Below the pieces are notes generated by a model, which was not told where the DNA came from, searched no databases, and saw nothing but the letters and a program-made list of their open reading frames with translations. 30,169 nucleotides of DNA. Source: Clostridiales bacterium UBA1752. Lineage in GTDB: Bacteria > Bacillota > Clostridia > Oscillospirales > CAG-382. Of this stretch, positions 29,219 through 30,169 are shown piece by piece (the stretch's first letter is position 1; every line of letters begins with the position of its first letter). Location of the stretch: positions 68,133 through 98,301 of the forward strand of contig DCHM01000024.1 of NCBI GenBank assembly GCA_002314835.1, in the 5' to 3' direction. The position numbers were made by a program, and so were the translations under genes.

Positions 29219-30169
29219 TTATTTAGCGCGAGTGGAGATTTCTTTCGTTATCATAGCGATAAAATCTTCGAGCTTCATCCTTTCCATCGCGTTGCTGTCG
29301 CGGCGGCGAACCGAAACGGTGCCTTCTGCCTGCTCTTTATCACCTATGACGAGCATATAGGGTATCTTTGCCATCTGAGCTTCGCGTACCTTAAAGCCGG
29401 TCTTTTCCTGTCTCTTGTCGCTCTCGACTCTGACGCCGACTGCTTTGAGTGCGGCATAAACGTTGTCGGTGTACTCGTTGTTGCGGTCGGTTATCGGGAG
29501 GAGCTTGACCTGTACCGGAGAGAGCCAAGTCGGGAATTTGCCTGCAAAGTGCTCGATGATGACGCCGATAAATCTTTCGACCGAGCCGAATACGACGCGG
29601 TGAATCATAACGGGCGTGTGCTTTTCGCCGTCAGAGCCGGTGTATTCACAGCCAAATCTGCCGGGCAACTGGTAGTCGAGCTGTATCGTGCCGCACTGCC
29701 AAGTTCTGCCGAGGCTGTCCTGGATGTGGAAGTCGAGCTTTGGTCCATAGAATGCGCCGTCGCCGGGGTTGACGGTGTAGGTCTTGCCTATCGAGGTGAT
29801 AGCGTCTGCGAGTGCGTTGGTAGCTATATCCCAGTCCTCGACCGAACCGATGTGGTCGTCGGGCATGGTGGAGAGCTCTATCTTGTAGGGCAGTCCGAAA
29901 AGGGTGTAAACCTCGTCAAACAGCTTGGTTATGCGGATAACCTCGTCCTTGATTTGTTCGGGAGCGAGCAGGATGTGTGCATCGTCCTGAGTAAAGCAAC
30001 GCACGCGGAATAGTCCGTGTAAAGCGCCGCTGAGCTCGTGGCGGTGTACTCTGCCGAGCTCGCCGTAGCGGAGCGGCAGCTCCTTGTAGGAGTGCGGCTC
30101 GAGCTGATAAACCAGTATGCTGCCGGGGCAGTTCATCGGCTTGATGGCAAAATCTTCGCCGTCGATGAG
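29219..30169 (-). CDS. thrS: Threonyl-tRNA synthetase, C-terminal half (5' end outside window)
   Basis: The last 316 codons of threonyl-tRNA synthetase, which charges tRNA-Thr with threonine. The frame stays open to the window edge (FAIKP directly before MNCPG), so the gene is incomplete. Class II motif 2 is visible as ELGRVHRHELSGALHGLFRV followed by RCFTQDDAH; the zinc ligands are the cysteine in MNCPG and histidines in DDAH and MIHR. Motif 3 is PVMIHRVVFGSVERFIGVI. The C-terminal anticodon-binding domain starts at about FPTWLSPVQVKLLPI and contains IPYMLVIGDKEQ and GTVSVRRRD. The N-terminal TGS and editing domains are not in the window. A terminator follows 21 bases after the TAA stop. Confidence 0.97.
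   Translation of the reverse strand, partial: LIDGEDFAIKPMNCPGSILVYQLEPHSYKELPLRYGELGRVHRHELSGALHGLFRVRCFTQDDAHILLAPEQIKDEVIRITKLFDEVYTLFGLPYKIELSTMPDDHIGSVEDWDIATNALADAITSIGKTYTVNPGDGAFYGPKLDFHIQDSLGRTWQCGTIQLDYQLPGRFGCEYTGSDGEKHTPVMIHRVVFGSVERFIGVIIEHFAGKFPTWLSPVQVKLLPITDRNNEYTDNVYAALKAVGVRVESDKRQEKTGFKVREAQMAKIPYMLVIGDKEQAEGTVSVRRRDSNAMERMKLEDFIAMITKEISTRAK

Noticed and set aside
1..30169. Mobile elements, integrases, transposases, toxin-antitoxin or phage defence genes.
   Set aside because: No protein with such motifs and no terminal repeats or duplicated target sites were found in either strand.

Overview
The window looks like a chromosomal segment of a spore-forming, Gram-positive clostridium, probably an Oscillospirales/Ruminococcaceae-type gut organism. 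Supporting signs are a SleC-type spore cortex-lytic enzyme, a type II pantothenate kinase, the delta'-ricT (YaaT) gene pair, DUF1540 and DUF4358 proteins, strong AAAGGAGG-like ribosome binding sites, sigma-A promoters of Firmicutes type, and a large secreted protein with ruminococcal-style modules. Genes are densely packed with many 4-base ATGA overlaps. I see no mobile element, CRISPR array, tRNA or rRNA gene. The taxonomic placement is inference from gene content only.

Layout. (1) 1-4761, mostly + strand: the 3' end of rnhB, yraN, thrC, a metallophosphoesterase, then a promoter-led unit of coaW, a DUF4358 lipoprotein and a small helix-turn-helix-like protein. A tiny DUF1540 gene lies antisense behind thrC. 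(2) 4751-7755: a three-gene cassette of very small proteins (- strand), a small membrane protein (+) and a SleC-like enzyme (-). (3) 7869-10908: a three-gene redox operon resembling glycerol-3-phosphate dehydrogenase clusters (GlpA-like protein with a [2Fe-2S] domain, NAD/FAD oxidoreductase, DUF1667). (4) 10909-11320: a gene-free stretch with terminators on both sides. (5) 11321-16238, - strand: an EF-G-like GTPase, a DHHW/AlgX-type lipoprotein and a CapA-like protein. (6) 16360-19774, - strand: rlmB followed by an 883-residue membrane protein that reads as a catalytically dead P-type ATPase. (7) 19963-24400, + strand: DNA polymerase III delta', ricT, an MBOAT O-acyltransferase and its DHHW partner, a typical polysaccharide O-acylation pair. 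(8) 24571-29074: a strong promoter, a structured 5' leader, a 1374-residue secreted modular protein, a 42-residue peptide gene and a strong terminator, which together form one transcription unit. (9) The 3' part of thrS on the - strand.

How it works together. Most genes are housekeeping: R-loop repair, threonine synthesis and charging, CoA synthesis, rRNA methylation, replication and RNA-decay control. The accessory themes are the cell surface (MBOAT/DHHW, CapA, the giant secreted protein) and spores (SleC-like enzyme, possibly the small-gene cassette). The items most worth a second look are the pseudo-P-type ATPase, the leader RNA - giant secreted protein - mini-peptide unit, the EF-G-like protein without the catalytic histidine, and the SleC relative with three peptidoglycan-binding repeats.
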